Below, one piece after another: positions 9,990 to 18,263 of a stretch of DNA of 64,000 nt. This DNA comes from Candidatus Neomicrothrix sp. UBA2983. GTDB taxonomy: Bacteria > Actinomycetota > Acidimicrobiia > Acidimicrobiales > MedAcidi-G1. A model generated the notes under the pieces. It worked only from the letters and a program-made list of their open reading frames with translations. It ran no database searches and was not told where the DNA came from. Positions within the stretch are counted from its first letter, which is position 1, and the number at the start of each line of letters is the position of its first letter. Where the stretch lies: positions 23,944-87,943 of the forward strand of contig DEAL01000009.1 in NCBI GenBank assembly GCA_002346745.1, given 5' to 3'. Position numbers and translations under genes: made by a program.

Positions 9990-10831
9990 GTGGCCACCTC
10001 CCCGTCGACAAGACGTTCAAGCTCTTCATCGGGGGCGCCTTCCCGCGTTCCGAGTCGGGCCACACGTTCCAGGTCCACGGTGCCGACGGCCAGTTCCTCG
10101 CCAACGCCGCCAAGGCGTCCCGCAAGGACCTGCGCGAGACCGTCCGGGCCGCCCGGTCGGCGCAGTCGGGCTGGGCCGGGCGCACCGCCTACAACCGGGG
10201 CCAGGTCCTCTACCGGGTGGCCGAAATGCTCGACGCGAGGGCCGACGAGTTCGTCGACCTGCTCCGCAACGCCGGGCGCACCCCTCGTGCCGCCCGGCGC
10301 GAGGTCGAGCAGTCGGTCGACCGGTGGGTCTGGTACGCCGGCTGGGCGGACAAGGTCCACCAGGTGCTCGGCACCGTCAACCCGGTGGCCGGCCCCTACT
10401 TCAACTTCACCGTCCCCGAACCCACCGGCGTGGTGGTCCAGGCCGTCCCCGACGACCCGCCCCTGCTGGGGCTGACCTCCCGGGTAGCGCCGGCGATCGT
10501 CACCGGCAACACGTCGATCGTGCTGTCCGGCGCCGGCTCGGCCCTGGTGGCGATGAGCCTCGCCGAGGTGCTGGCCACCTCCGACGTACCCGGCGGCGTG
10601 GTCAACGTGCTCACCGGCGACGTGGCGGCACTGCTGCCGTGGGCCCTCGGCCACCTCGACGTCAACGCCGTCGACCTGGCCGGCGCCCCCGACGACCTGC
10701 CCGACGAGGCCCTCGCCGACGCCGCCGAGAACGTCAAGCGCCTGGTGCACGGCAACCCCGACGACGCCTCCCCGATGCTGGTCGCCGCCTTCCTCGAGCT
10801 CAAGACCGTCTGGCACCCCATCGGCCGCTGA
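9986..10831 (+). CDS. Half-length aldehyde-dehydrogenase-like protein without catalytic residues
   Basis: 281 residues. It aligns with the N-terminal cofactor-domain half of its upstream neighbour: KLFIGGAFPRSESGHTF, then YAGWADKVHQVLGTVNPVAGPYF, then VVNVLTGD. It stops before the region that would hold the Glu of LELGGK and the catalytic Cys. The usual PWNFP is replaced by VPDDPP. The frame is intact and overlaps the first dehydrogenase by 4 nt, so it is a maintained gene rather than debris. A structural or regulatory partner of the full-length enzyme is plausible; independent catalysis is not. Confidence 0.75.
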   Translation: MSGHLPVDKTFKLFIGGAFPRSESGHTFQVHGADGQFLANAAKASRKDLRETVRAARSAQSGWAGRTAYNRGQVLYRVAEMLDARADEFVDLLRNAGRTPRAARREVEQSVDRWVWYAGWADKVHQVLGTVNPVAGPYFNFTVPEPTGVVVQAVPDDPPLLGLTSRVAPAIVTGNTSIVLSGAGSALVAMSLAEVLATSDVPGGVVNVLTGDVAALLPWALGHLDVNAVDLAGAPDDLPDEALADAAENVKRLVHGNPDDASPMLVAAFLELKTVWHPIGR

Positions 10832-10858
10832 AGCCGTGCCGAGGCCCGCTCAGGGGGC

Positions 10859-12133
10859 TCAGGCGGTGATGCGGTCGAGGACGAGCGGGGACGCGGGCGG
10901 GGCCTCGTCGGCCACCTCGACGGCACCGTCGAGCGCCTCCCTCGCTGCGACGAATCGGTCCGGGTCGTCGGCGTGGAGCTCCAGCAGCGGCTGGCCGGCC
11001 TCCACGGGGTCGCCGGGCTTGGCGAGGCACACCACGCCGGCCGACGGGCTGACCGGGTCCTCCTTCCGGGCCCGGCCGGCGCCCAACCGCCAGGCGGCCA
11101 CACCCACCGACCGGCAGTCGAGCCGCGACAGCACGCCCGACTCGGGCGCCTCCACGACCTCGACGTGCGGGGCGGCAGGCAGGGGCGCCTCGGGGTCGCC
11201 GCCCTGGGCCCGCACCATGGCGTCCCAGGCCTCCCGGGCCCGGCCCGACGCCAGCACCTCGGCCGGGTCGGCGTCGATTCCGGCCAGGGCCACCATCTCC
11301 CCAGCCAGCGCCAGCGTCACCTCGACCAGGTCGGGCGGGCCGCCCCCGTCGAGCACCTCGACCGACTCGGCGACCTCCAGGGCGTTGCCGGCCGTGCGGC
11401 CCAACACCGTGTCCATCGCCGTGAGCAGCGCCACCGTGCGGACCCCGTTGTGCTCACCGAGGCCGACCATCGTCTCGGCCAGCTCCCGGGCCCGCTCGAC
11501 CTCGGGCAGGAACGCCCCCGAGCCCACCTTCACGTCGAGCACCAGGGCATCGGTGCCCTCGGCCACCTTCTTGGACATGATCGAACTGGCGATCAGCGGG
11601 ATCGAGTCGACCGTCGAGGTCACGTCCCGGAGGGCGTAGAGGCGCCGGTCGGCGGGCGCCAGGTCCTCGGTGGGCCCGGCGATCACCCCGCCCACGGTCC
11701 GCAGCACCTCGACCATGGCGTCCGGCTCGAGCCGGGCGCTCCAGCCGGGGATCGACTCCATCTTGTCGAGCGTGCCGCCGGTGTGGCCGAGGCCCCGGCC
11801 CGAGAGTTGCGGCACCGCCGCCCCGCAGGCCGCCACCAGTGGCACCAGTGGCAGCGAGACCTTGTCGCCCACGCCGCCGGTGGAGTGCTTGTCGACCGTC
11901 GGCCGTCCCACGCCGGACAGGTCCAGCGTGGTACCCGAGTCGACCATGGCGCGGGTCCAGGTCGCCAGTTCGTCGGGCTCCATGCCGTTGAAGAAGATCG
12001 CCATGGCCAGCGCCGCCGCCTGCTCATCGGCGATGACGCCACCCTCGGCGTAGCGACCGATGAACCACCCGATCTGCTCGTCGCTGAGGCGGCCGCCGTC
12101 GCGCTTGGTGCGGATGACCTCGACGGCGTCCAC
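10859..12133 (-). CDS. deoA: Thymidine / pyrimidine-nucleoside phosphorylase
   Basis: 424 residues. KHSTGGVGDKVSL (about 82-94) is the phosphate-binding motif and SGRGLGHTGGTLDK (about 113-126) the family signature. The enzyme releases thymine or uracil and (deoxy)ribose 1-phosphate. It follows cdd by 27 nt on the same strand and converges on the deoD-deoC run, so purine and pyrimidine arms of deoxynucleoside breakdown sit together. GTG start. Confidence 0.93.
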   Translation of the reverse strand: MDAVEVIRTKRDGGRLSDEQIGWFIGRYAEGGVIADEQAAALAMAIFFNGMEPDELATWTRAMVDSGTTLDLSGVGRPTVDKHSTGGVGDKVSLPLVPLVAACGAAVPQLSGRGLGHTGGTLDKMESIPGWSARLEPDAMVEVLRTVGGVIAGPTEDLAPADRRLYALRDVTSTVDSIPLIASSIMSKKVAEGTDALVLDVKVGSGAFLPEVERARELAETMVGLGEHNGVRTVALLTAMDTVLGRTAGNALEVAESVEVLDGGGPPDLVEVTLALAGEMVALAGIDADPAEVLASGRAREAWDAMVRAQGGDPEAPLPAAPHVEVVEAPESGVLSRLDCRSVGVAAWRLGAGRARKEDPVSPSAGVVCLAKPGDPVEAGQPLLELHADDPDRFVAAREALDGAVEVADEAPPASPLVLDRITA

Positions 12134-12160
12134 CGGATGCTCCAGTCGTCCGATGCCGGC

Positions 12161-12562
12161 TCAGCCGGCCAGGTCGTCGGGGCCGAACGCCCCGGGCAGC
12201 AGGTCACCCAGCGGTTGCGGTCCGTCGGGCCCGTCGACCAGCAGGTCGGCGCCACCGGCCTCGTGGAGCAGCTGCCGGCAGCGTCCACACGGGGTGATCG
12301 CCGTACCGTCCGGGTCGACGACCGCCACCGCCACGAGGCGGCCACCACCCGTCAGGTGCAGGTCGGACACCAGCCCGCACTCGGCGCACAGGGTGAGCCC
12401 ATACGAGGCGTTCTCGACGTTGCAACCCGACACGACCCGGCCGCCGTCGACCAGCCCGGCCGCACCCACCGGGAAGCGCGAGTAGGGGCAGTAGGCGGCC
12501 GCCGCCGCCTCGGCGGCGATCGACCGCAGCGACTGCCAGTCGATGTCGGGCAGGTCCGTCAT
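12161..12562 (-). CDS. cdd: Cytidine deaminase
   Basis: 133 residues, the usual tetrameric size. Zinc-site motifs are GCNVENASYGLTLCAE (catalytic Glu, first Cys) and PCGRCRQ (two Cys). CPYSRFPVGAA is the substrate-side motif near residue 22. It converts (deoxy)cytidine to (deoxy)uridine, feeding deoA next in the operon. GGAGGT lies 9 nt before ATG 12562 but directly abuts the alternative ATG 12571, which decides for the shorter form. Confidence 0.92.
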   Translation of the reverse strand: MTDLPDIDWQSLRSIAAEAAAAAYCPYSRFPVGAAGLVDGGRVVSGCNVENASYGLTLCAECGLVSDLHLTGGGRLVAVAVVDPDGTAITPCGRCRQLLHEAGGADLLVDGPDGPQPLGDLLPGAFGPDDLAG

Positions 12563-12626
12563 GTCCGCCATACCTCCATGCCTCCATGCTGCCGCATCGC
12601 GCCGGGTCGACGCACCATGGCCCCAG

Positions 12627-12649
12627 ATTCGCACGTAGTCTGTGCGCAT
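12627..12649. promoter_or_regulatory. Imperfect inverted repeat in the cdd/desaturase divergent spacer
   Basis: ATTCGCAC and GTGCGCAT are inverted with a 7-nt spacer (7 of 8 positions pair). The site lies midway between two divergently transcribed genes and contains TAGTCT, a possible -10. It could be an operator for either gene. No regulator is identified. Confidence 0.3.
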
Positions 12650-12705
12650 CGGGCGATGTGGCCAACCCGTCGTCCTCCACCCCCCCTTTCTCCCGGGATG
12701 CATCC

Positions 12706-13614
12706 GTGACCACCACCGCCGAATCGCTCGAACTGGTCCAGACCGTCGAGCCCGACATCCGCTCGCTCATGGACACGCACCGTGAGCGCCGTGAGCACTG
12801 GTACGCCCACGAGGTCGTCCCGTGGGAGCAGGGCCGCAACTACCGGGACGAACCCTGGGACGAGTCCCAGGCCTCGGTGTCCCGACCGGTGCGCACCGCC
12901 CTCGTCCTCAACCTGCTGACCGAGGACAACCTGCCCTACTACCACGCCCGCATTGCCGGGGCGTTTCCCGCAGACTCGGCGATGGCCGAGTGGTCGGGCC
13001 TGTGGACCGCCGAGGAGGGCCAGCACTCCATCGCCATCCGCGACTTCCTGCTGACCTCCCGCAACTGCGACCCCCGCCTCCTCGAGGAGGACCGCCTCGC
13101 CACGGTGAGCCGCGGCTGGAGCATCGGCTACACCGACCCGGTCGACATCTTCAACTACACGTCGGCCCAGGAACTGGCAACACGGGTCAGCCACCGCAAC
13201 GCCGGCGTGAAGGCCGAAGACCCGATCGCCTACGAGGTCATGAACCGGGTGGCCGTCGACGAGAACCACCACTTCATATTCTACCGGGGCGTCACCACGG
13301 CCATGCTGCGCGAGGCGCCCAGCCTGGTCGTCAGGTCGCTGCGGCGCGTCCTCGCCAACTTCTCGATGCCCGGCACCGAGATCCCCAACTTCCAGCGCCG
13401 GGCCGTTGAGATCGCCAAGACCGGCATCTACAACCTGCGGGTCCATGCCGAGCAGGTGGTCCAGCCGCTCATCCGCTACTGGAAGGTCGCCGACCTCGAG
13501 GGACTGGACGGCGAGGCGGCCGAGGCCCAGGAGGAGATCATGGGCATCACCGGCCGACTCATCGAGCAGGCCGAGAAGTTCGAGGCCCGCATCGCCCGCC
13601 GCCGGAAGGCCTGA
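12706..13614 (+). CDS. Acyl-ACP desaturase (diiron, DesA type)
   Basis: 302 residues of the ferritin-like acyl-ACP desaturase family, which introduces a double bond into saturated acyl-ACP using O2 and ferredoxin. Diiron ligands are visible as LTEDNLPYYH (about 67-76), TAEEGQHS (about 103-110) and AVDENHHF (about 184-191), the two E/D-x-x-H helices. The arrangement resembles mycobacterial DesA proteins, soluble and without membrane segments. GTG 12706 is chosen because it gives the usual short N-terminus; no clear Shine-Dalgarno sequence. Convergent with the GNAT gene. Confidence 0.85.
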   Translation: MTTTAESLELVQTVEPDIRSLMDTHRERREHWYAHEVVPWEQGRNYRDEPWDESQASVSRPVRTALVLNLLTEDNLPYYHARIAGAFPADSAMAEWSGLWTAEEGQHSIAIRDFLLTSRNCDPRLLEEDRLATVSRGWSIGYTDPVDIFNYTSAQELATRVSHRNAGVKAEDPIAYEVMNRVAVDENHHFIFYRGVTTAMLREAPSLVVRSLRRVLANFSMPGTEIPNFQRRAVEIAKTGIYNLRVHAEQVVQPLIRYWKVADLEGLDGEAAEAQEEIMGITGRLIEQAEKFEARIARRRKA

Positions 13615-13698
13615 CCAGCTCCCCGCTCCGCTGGAGCCGGAAGGTCTGGCCGGCCCCTCAGCCCTGGAGCCCGAACACGTCGGCTCCCGGCGTCCTGC

Positions 13699-14127
13699 CT
13701 AGAGCCGGTAGCGATAGACGTTAGTCTCGCGCTCCTCGAAGCCCAGGCGCCGGTAGAGCCGGTTGGCGGCCTCCCGGGACGGACGCGAGGTCAGGTCGAC
13801 CGTCGTCGCCCCCTCGGCCCGGGCCCGGTCGAGGGCCGCGAGGTTGAGCGCCTCGCCCACGCCCCGGCCACGTGACGACCCGTCCACGACCACGTCCTCG
13901 ATCCAGGCCCGCAGGCCGGTCGGAATCCGGAACAGCGCCAGCGTGAGGCTCCCCACGACCTCGCCGTCGTCCACGGCCAACAGGAGCACCGAGGCATCCG
14001 CCGCCACGATCTCCTCGAGGTCGGCGGCGTCGGGAGGCGGGTTCGAACTCGACAGTTGCGGGATGAGGCGCGCCATCGCCGCCAGCAGGTCGTGGTCGGC
14101 CACCGTCGCCTCTCGGATCTCCAGCAC
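13699..14127 (-). CDS. GNAT-family N-acetyltransferase
   Basis: 142 residues, one GNAT domain. SRGRGVGEALNLAAL (about 88-102) is the acetyl-CoA pyrophosphate loop (R/Q-x-x-G-x-G/A) and NRLYRRLGFEERETNVYR the C-terminal strand. It probably acetylates a small amine or a protein N-terminus; the substrate is unknown. GTG follows TACACT by 8 nt and shares an 81-nt divergent spacer with the PAC2 gene. Confidence 0.8.
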   Translation of the reverse strand: MLEIREATVADHDLLAAMARLIPQLSSSNPPPDAADLEEIVAADASVLLLAVDDGEVVGSLTLALFRIPTGLRAWIEDVVVDGSSRGRGVGEALNLAALDRARAEGATTVDLTSRPSREAANRLYRRLGFEERETNVYRYRL

Positions 14128-14135
14128 GGACGCCG

Positions 14136-14141
14136 AGTGTA
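14136..14141 (-). promoter_or_regulatory. -10 hexamer TACACT, leaderless promoter
   Basis: TACACT on the minus strand, 8 nt before the GTG at 14127 of the acetyltransferase gene. Confidence 0.5.
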
Positions 14142-14194
14142 GGGCGACCCTCGTCCGACATCGGGTCGCAGGCGCGTCCGGACCCCACCACCGC

Positions 14195-14200
14195 TACCCT
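14195..14200 (+). promoter_or_regulatory. -10 hexamer TACCCT, leaderless promoter
   Basis: TACCCT, 8 nt before the ATG at 14209 of the PAC2 gene. Confidence 0.45.
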
Positions 14201-14208
14201 CGCGCCCG

Positions 14209-15129
14209 ATGAGCGCTTCCCCGGCACCGCACCTCCACTGGGACAAGCGACCCGACCTGGAGCGCCCGGTCGTGCTTGCCGCCTTCGAGGGCTGGAACGA
14301 CGCCGGCGAGGCCGCCAGCACCGCCGCCCGCTACGTGCGCGACCACTTCGACGCCACGCCGGTCGGGACGATCGAGGCCGAGGACTTCTTCGACTTCACC
14401 GTGGCCCGTCCGTTCGTCCACCTCCGGGGCGGACAGCGCGTCATCAAGTGGCCGACCACCACCGTCTATGCCGGCAGCATCGCGGGCGCGCCCAACGACC
14501 TGGTCGTCCTCATCGGCCACGAGCCGCAGCTGCGTTGGCGGACCTTCACCGACCACGTGGTCGCCGTCGCCGACGCCCTCGGGGCCAGCCATGTCGTGAC
14601 GCTCGGGGCCCTGCTGGCCGACATCCCCCACACCCGGCCCGTCCCCGTCTTCGGCCTCGCCGACGAGCCGGAGCTCTCCGACCGCCTCGGAATCCGGCCA
14701 TCCACCTACGAGGGTCCGACCGGCATCGTCGGCGTGCTCGGTGCCCGACTCCGCGAGTGCGGCCTCTCGACCGCCTCCCTGTGGGCCAGCGTCCCGTCCT
14801 ACATCTCGAGTGCCCCGTCCCCCAAGGCGGCCCTCGCCCTCGTCGAGAAGATCAGCGTGGTCCTCGGCGTCCCGCTGCCGCGTACCGACCTCGAGATCGC
14901 CAGCGAGGCCTACGTCGCCCAGATCAGCGAACTCGTGGCCGAGGCCGAGGAGGACGGGATCCCCGAGCTCGTCCAGGCCTTCGAGGAGGACTACGACGAG
15001 CAGGGTGGACCGGACCGGGGCAACGACCGGGTCCGGGGCGTCGACGCCTCGGATGTCGCCAGCATCGCCGACGACCCCGAGGCGCTGGTGGCCGAGGTCG
15101 AGGACTTCCTCCGGAACCACCCCGACTAG
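14209..15129 (+). CDS. PAC2-family protein (proteasome assembly chaperone 2 fold)
   Basis: 306 residues. VVLAAFEGWNDAGEAASTAA (about 22-41) is the PAC2 N-terminal motif of actinobacterial members, and GLSTASLWASVPSYISSAPSPKAAL (about 184-208) the conserved core. The C-terminal tail is acidic (EDYDEQ...). The family is named for eukaryotic proteasome assembly chaperones. In actinobacteria it is common and its role unproven. No proteasome gene is in the window. Transcription is probably leaderless. Confidence 0.82.
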   Translation: MSASPAPHLHWDKRPDLERPVVLAAFEGWNDAGEAASTAARYVRDHFDATPVGTIEAEDFFDFTVARPFVHLRGGQRVIKWPTTTVYAGSIAGAPNDLVVLIGHEPQLRWRTFTDHVVAVADALGASHVVTLGALLADIPHTRPVPVFGLADEPELSDRLGIRPSTYEGPTGIVGVLGARLRECGLSTASLWASVPSYISSAPSPKAALALVEKISVVLGVPLPRTDLEIASEAYVAQISELVAEAEEDGIPELVQAFEEDYDEQGGPDRGNDRVRGVDASDVASIADDPEALVAEVEDFLRNHPD

Positions 15130-15163
15130 GGGCGAGCCGGGACGTTCCCTGCAACCACTCCGG

Positions 15164-15853
15164 CTAGGGGTTCGCGTCACCCTGCCAGGGTGGCTCACGC
15201 GGCAGGTCGAAGCGCACCTCCACGGGCTCGCCGCGGATGGCGGCGAACGACTCCGCCGCCCACGCCTCGGGCAGGATCGTGTCCTCGGGCAGACAGCCCT
15301 CGGCGAAGAACCCGACGTCGCGGACCTCCAGTGGGTGCGGCTGCAGGGAGCCGCCCGTCATCCGGCAGTGAAAGACCAGTGAGTACAGCGGGATGCCGGT
15401 GAAGCCCAGGCGCATGCCGTCGAGGATGGCGACCGGCTGCACGACCTCGCACTCGATGCCCGTCTCCTCCCGGACCTCCTTGACCACCACCTCGGCCGCC
15501 GAATACCCGACGTCGGCCCAGCCGGTCGGATACAGCCACAGCCCGGAGTCGGCTCGCTGCACCAGCAACAGTTCGCCGTCGTCGTTGCCGACCACCGCTC
15601 CCACCGTGACCTTCGGGGTCACGTAGCCGGGCACGCCAGACCCGACCGCCCCCATCCAGTGCTCGACGAGGGCCTCGGCGTCGAACTCCGAGTCGGCACG
15701 GGCCCGGATGTCGGCGGCCACGTGCAGAACCTCCTCGAACCGCTCCCGCTCATACAGGAGGTCCGAGAACCCGAGGCCTGTGCGGGCGATGGCTGCCAGC
15801 GCCTCCGACCAGCGAATCAGGTCGGCCTGCGAGGGAGGGTCCAGTCCAGCCAC
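15164..15853 (-). CDS. Nudix hydrolase with N-terminal helical domain
   Basis: 229 residues. The Nudix box spans about residues 116-138 and ends REVREETGIEC-like (KEVREETGIEC), with the canonical REx2EE metal ligands. The N-terminal 65 residues (IRWSEALAAIARTGLGFSDLLYERERFEEV) match the helical domain found before Nudix domains of ADP-ribose-pyrophosphatase-like proteins. The substrate is unresolved: ADP-ribose or a related nucleotide sugar is the likely class. It is downstream of glnD on the same strand (38-nt gap) but has its own TACGGT hexamer. Confidence 0.82.
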   Translation of the reverse strand: MAGLDPPSQADLIRWSEALAAIARTGLGFSDLLYERERFEEVLHVAADIRARADSEFDAEALVEHWMGAVGSGVPGYVTPKVTVGAVVGNDDGELLLVQRADSGLWLYPTGWADVGYSAAEVVVKEVREETGIECEVVQPVAILDGMRLGFTGIPLYSLVFHCRMTGGSLQPHPLEVRDVGFFAEGCLPEDTILPEAWAAESFAAIRGEPVEVRFDLPREPPWQGDANP

Positions 15854-15860
15854 GGGAGCG

Positions 15861-15866
15861 ACCGTA
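15861..15866 (-). promoter_or_regulatory. -10 hexamer TACGGT, leaderless promoter
   Basis: TACGGT on the minus strand, 7 nt before the GTG at 15853 of the Nudix gene, inside the short spacer after glnD. Confidence 0.45.
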
Positions 15867-15891
15867 GGCGATGTCGTCCGCTGCGGCTACC

Positions 15892-18216
15892 TCAGAAGTC
15901 GACGTCGATCCAGCGCAACACAGCCAACTCGACCTCGGCCAGGTGGTCGCGGTCCTCGATCTTGGCGCCGGAGACATCCCGGACGTAGAAGGCGTCGACC
16001 ACGTCCGACCCGAGGGTCTGGACCCGGGCGCTGACGATGTCGAGGTCGAGTTCAGCGAAGGCCCGGGTGATCCGGTAGAGCACCCCCACCCCGTCGGGAC
16101 AGGTCACCTCGAGGACCGTGGCGACGTCAGAGGTGGCATTGTCGACCGTCACCCGGGGACGGGCCGGGCGGGCGGACGTGGGCGCCGTGCGGTAGGTGCG
16201 GGAGCGGTCGCCCAGCCGGGCAGCGACGGCGAGCCGGCCGGCCAGGGCCTGCTCGACCTGCTCGGTGATGCGCCCCCAGTCGGGGTCTCCACCGAACTCG
16301 CTCTCCACCCGGAAGACCGACAATGCCCGACCGTCCTCGGAATGCGCCGCCGCCGCCGCAACCCCGGCGCCGTTGAGGGCCAGCACGCCGGCCACCTTCG
16401 AGAAGGTGCCCGGCCGATCGTCGGCGACGACGGTGAGCGTCGACCCCGACCCCTCGACGTGCAGACCCGTGCCGTCCAACAGCCCTCGCTGCTCGACGTT
16501 GAGAAAGGACGTCCCGACGATCTCACCGAGGTCACCGCCCGCCAGGACGTGGTCGACCCGCCGGACCAGCTCGCCCACCAGCTCCGCCTTCCAGCTGCTC
16601 CAGGCGGATAGGCCGGTGGCGATGGAGTCCGCCTCGGTCAGGGCGCCGAGCAGCGCCAGCAACCGGCGGCCGCCCACGATCCCGGCGACAGCACGAATCG
16701 TCCCGTCGTCGTCGACGTCCCGCCGGGTGGCCACGTCGGGCAGCAGGAGGTGGTGCTCGACCATGGCCACCAGCACGTCGACGTCGGCCGGCGGGAACCC
16801 CATGCGCTCACCGATGGTCGCTACCAGTCCCATGCCGACCTCGGTGTGGTCCCCCGGGTACCCCTTTCCGATGTCGTGGAGGAGGGCGCCGACGAGCAGC
16901 AGGTCGGGGCGGTCGACCCGGTCCACGAGCACCGACGCCTCGGCGGCGGCGACCAGCAGGTGGCGGTCGACGGTGAAGCGGTGGTAGGCGTTGCGCTGCG
17001 GCCGGGACCGGCAGGGCTCCCACTCTGGGAGGATCGGGACGAAGAGACCCCGCTGGTCGAGGTCCTCGACCACGGCCACCATCGGCTCGCCGGCGGCCAG
17101 CAGGTCGACGAACAGCCGACGGGCCTCCTCCGGCCACGGGGTGGGCAGATCGGCAGCCTCGTCGGCCAGACGGTCGAGTGCGCGGCGGGCCAGCAGGGCA
17201 CCATGGCCGGCCGCCTCCCGGGCACAGCGCAGGACAGCCAGCGGGTCGTCGACGGCGACGTCGGCGTCGAGGTGGAGGAGGCCGTCCTCGAGGAGCATCC
17301 CCGGGGCGACCTCCCGCGATCGACGGCGACCCAGCGGGCGGCGGCGCATCCGGTCGCTGAGCGCCCGACTGATGCGACGGGCCGCTCCGTCGCCCATCCA
17401 GGCGATGGTCCGGGCGGCGGCGGCCACGTCGGCCATGAGCAGGTCGGCGTCCCGGTAGCCGAGGCGAGCCGACACCTCGTCCTGGAGTTCCAGCAGCAGG
17501 CGGTCGCTGCGGCGGCCCGTCACCCGGTGGAGTTCGACTCGGGCGGCCAGCAGCGTCTCGGCCGCCTCTGCCAGTGCCGCCGACTCGGTTTCGCGGAGTA
17601 CCGGCTCGTTCACCTCCAACCAGCCGAGGGTGTGGACGTCCCGTAGCCCTCCCCGGGCCTCCTTGAGGTCGGGCTCGAGCAGGAAGGCCACCTCGCCGAA
17701 GCGGGCGTGGCGCTCCGCCACGGCGGTCTGAAGGTCGGCCAGGTGGGTCTGCCGGCGGGAGGTCCACTGCGCCCGACCCCGCTCGGCCAGGTCTCCGGAC
17801 AGCGCCTCGTCACCGGCAAGGTGACGTGCCGCCAGCAGGCTGGTCGCCGTGTCGAGGTTCTCGCGGGCCACCTCGAGGATCTGCTCGACCGTGCCGACCT
17901 GGTGGCCCAGCTTCAGCCCGGCGTCCCAGACCGGGTACCAGATCCGGTCGGCCACGCCACCCACGTCGACGCCCGGGGCGTGCACCAGCGCCACGTCGAG
18001 GTCGCTTTCCGGGCAGAGGTCGCCGCGGCCGTATCCACCGAGGGCGACGAGGGCGGTGCCGGCCGGAGCGCCGGCGGCCCCGTACAGCGCCAACAGGTAG
18101 GCGTCGGTGCGTGCGGTCCGCGCCTCACACCAGGCGACGCCCGTGAGGTCGCCGTCGGCAAGGAGGTCGTCGATCGCGTACGCCGGCGCGTCCGGTTGCC
18201 CGGTGGTCACCGCCAC
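15892..18216 (-). CDS. glnD: [Protein-PII] uridylyl/adenylyl-transferase
   Basis: 774 residues with full GlnD architecture. The nucleotidyltransferase domain has GGYGRGDLCPESDLDVAL (about 60-77; acidic ligands in SDLDV). The HD domain has LLHDIGKGYPGDH (about 440-452). Two ACT domains fill about 620-774. The enzyme modifies and demodifies PII in response to glutamine; in actinobacteria adenylylation of GlnK is known. It lies 45 nt downstream of amtB with a hairpin between them, and no PII gene is present. GTG start; the nearby ATG is out of frame. Confidence 0.9.
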   Translation of the reverse strand: MAVTTGQPDAPAYAIDDLLADGDLTGVAWCEARTARTDAYLLALYGAAGAPAGTALVALGGYGRGDLCPESDLDVALVHAPGVDVGGVADRIWYPVWDAGLKLGHQVGTVEQILEVARENLDTATSLLAARHLAGDEALSGDLAERGRAQWTSRRQTHLADLQTAVAERHARFGEVAFLLEPDLKEARGGLRDVHTLGWLEVNEPVLRETESAALAEAAETLLAARVELHRVTGRRSDRLLLELQDEVSARLGYRDADLLMADVAAAARTIAWMGDGAARRISRALSDRMRRRPLGRRRSREVAPGMLLEDGLLHLDADVAVDDPLAVLRCAREAAGHGALLARRALDRLADEAADLPTPWPEEARRLFVDLLAAGEPMVAVVEDLDQRGLFVPILPEWEPCRSRPQRNAYHRFTVDRHLLVAAAEASVLVDRVDRPDLLLVGALLHDIGKGYPGDHTEVGMGLVATIGERMGFPPADVDVLVAMVEHHLLLPDVATRRDVDDDGTIRAVAGIVGGRRLLALLGALTEADSIATGLSAWSSWKAELVGELVRRVDHVLAGGDLGEIVGTSFLNVEQRGLLDGTGLHVEGSGSTLTVVADDRPGTFSKVAGVLALNGAGVAAAAAHSEDGRALSVFRVESEFGGDPDWGRITEQVEQALAGRLAVAARLGDRSRTYRTAPTSARPARPRVTVDNATSDVATVLEVTCPDGVGVLYRITRAFAELDLDIVSARVQTLGSDVVDAFYVRDVSGAKIEDRDHLAEVELAVLRWIDVDF

Positions 18217-18227
18217 ATCATGCCCGC

Positions 18228-18263
18228 GACCCCGGCACGCCCGAATGCCCGGCGGCCGGGGTC
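18228..18263 (-). other. Intercistronic stem-loop between amtB and glnD
   Basis: GACCCCGGC (18228-18236) and GCCGGGGTC (18255-18263) form a perfect 9-bp stem. CGCC and GGCG can extend it inside the 18-nt loop. It overlaps the amtB stop codon and ends 11 nt before the glnD start. No T-run follows, so it is more likely an attenuating or mRNA-processing/stabilising element than a full terminator. Confidence 0.4.
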
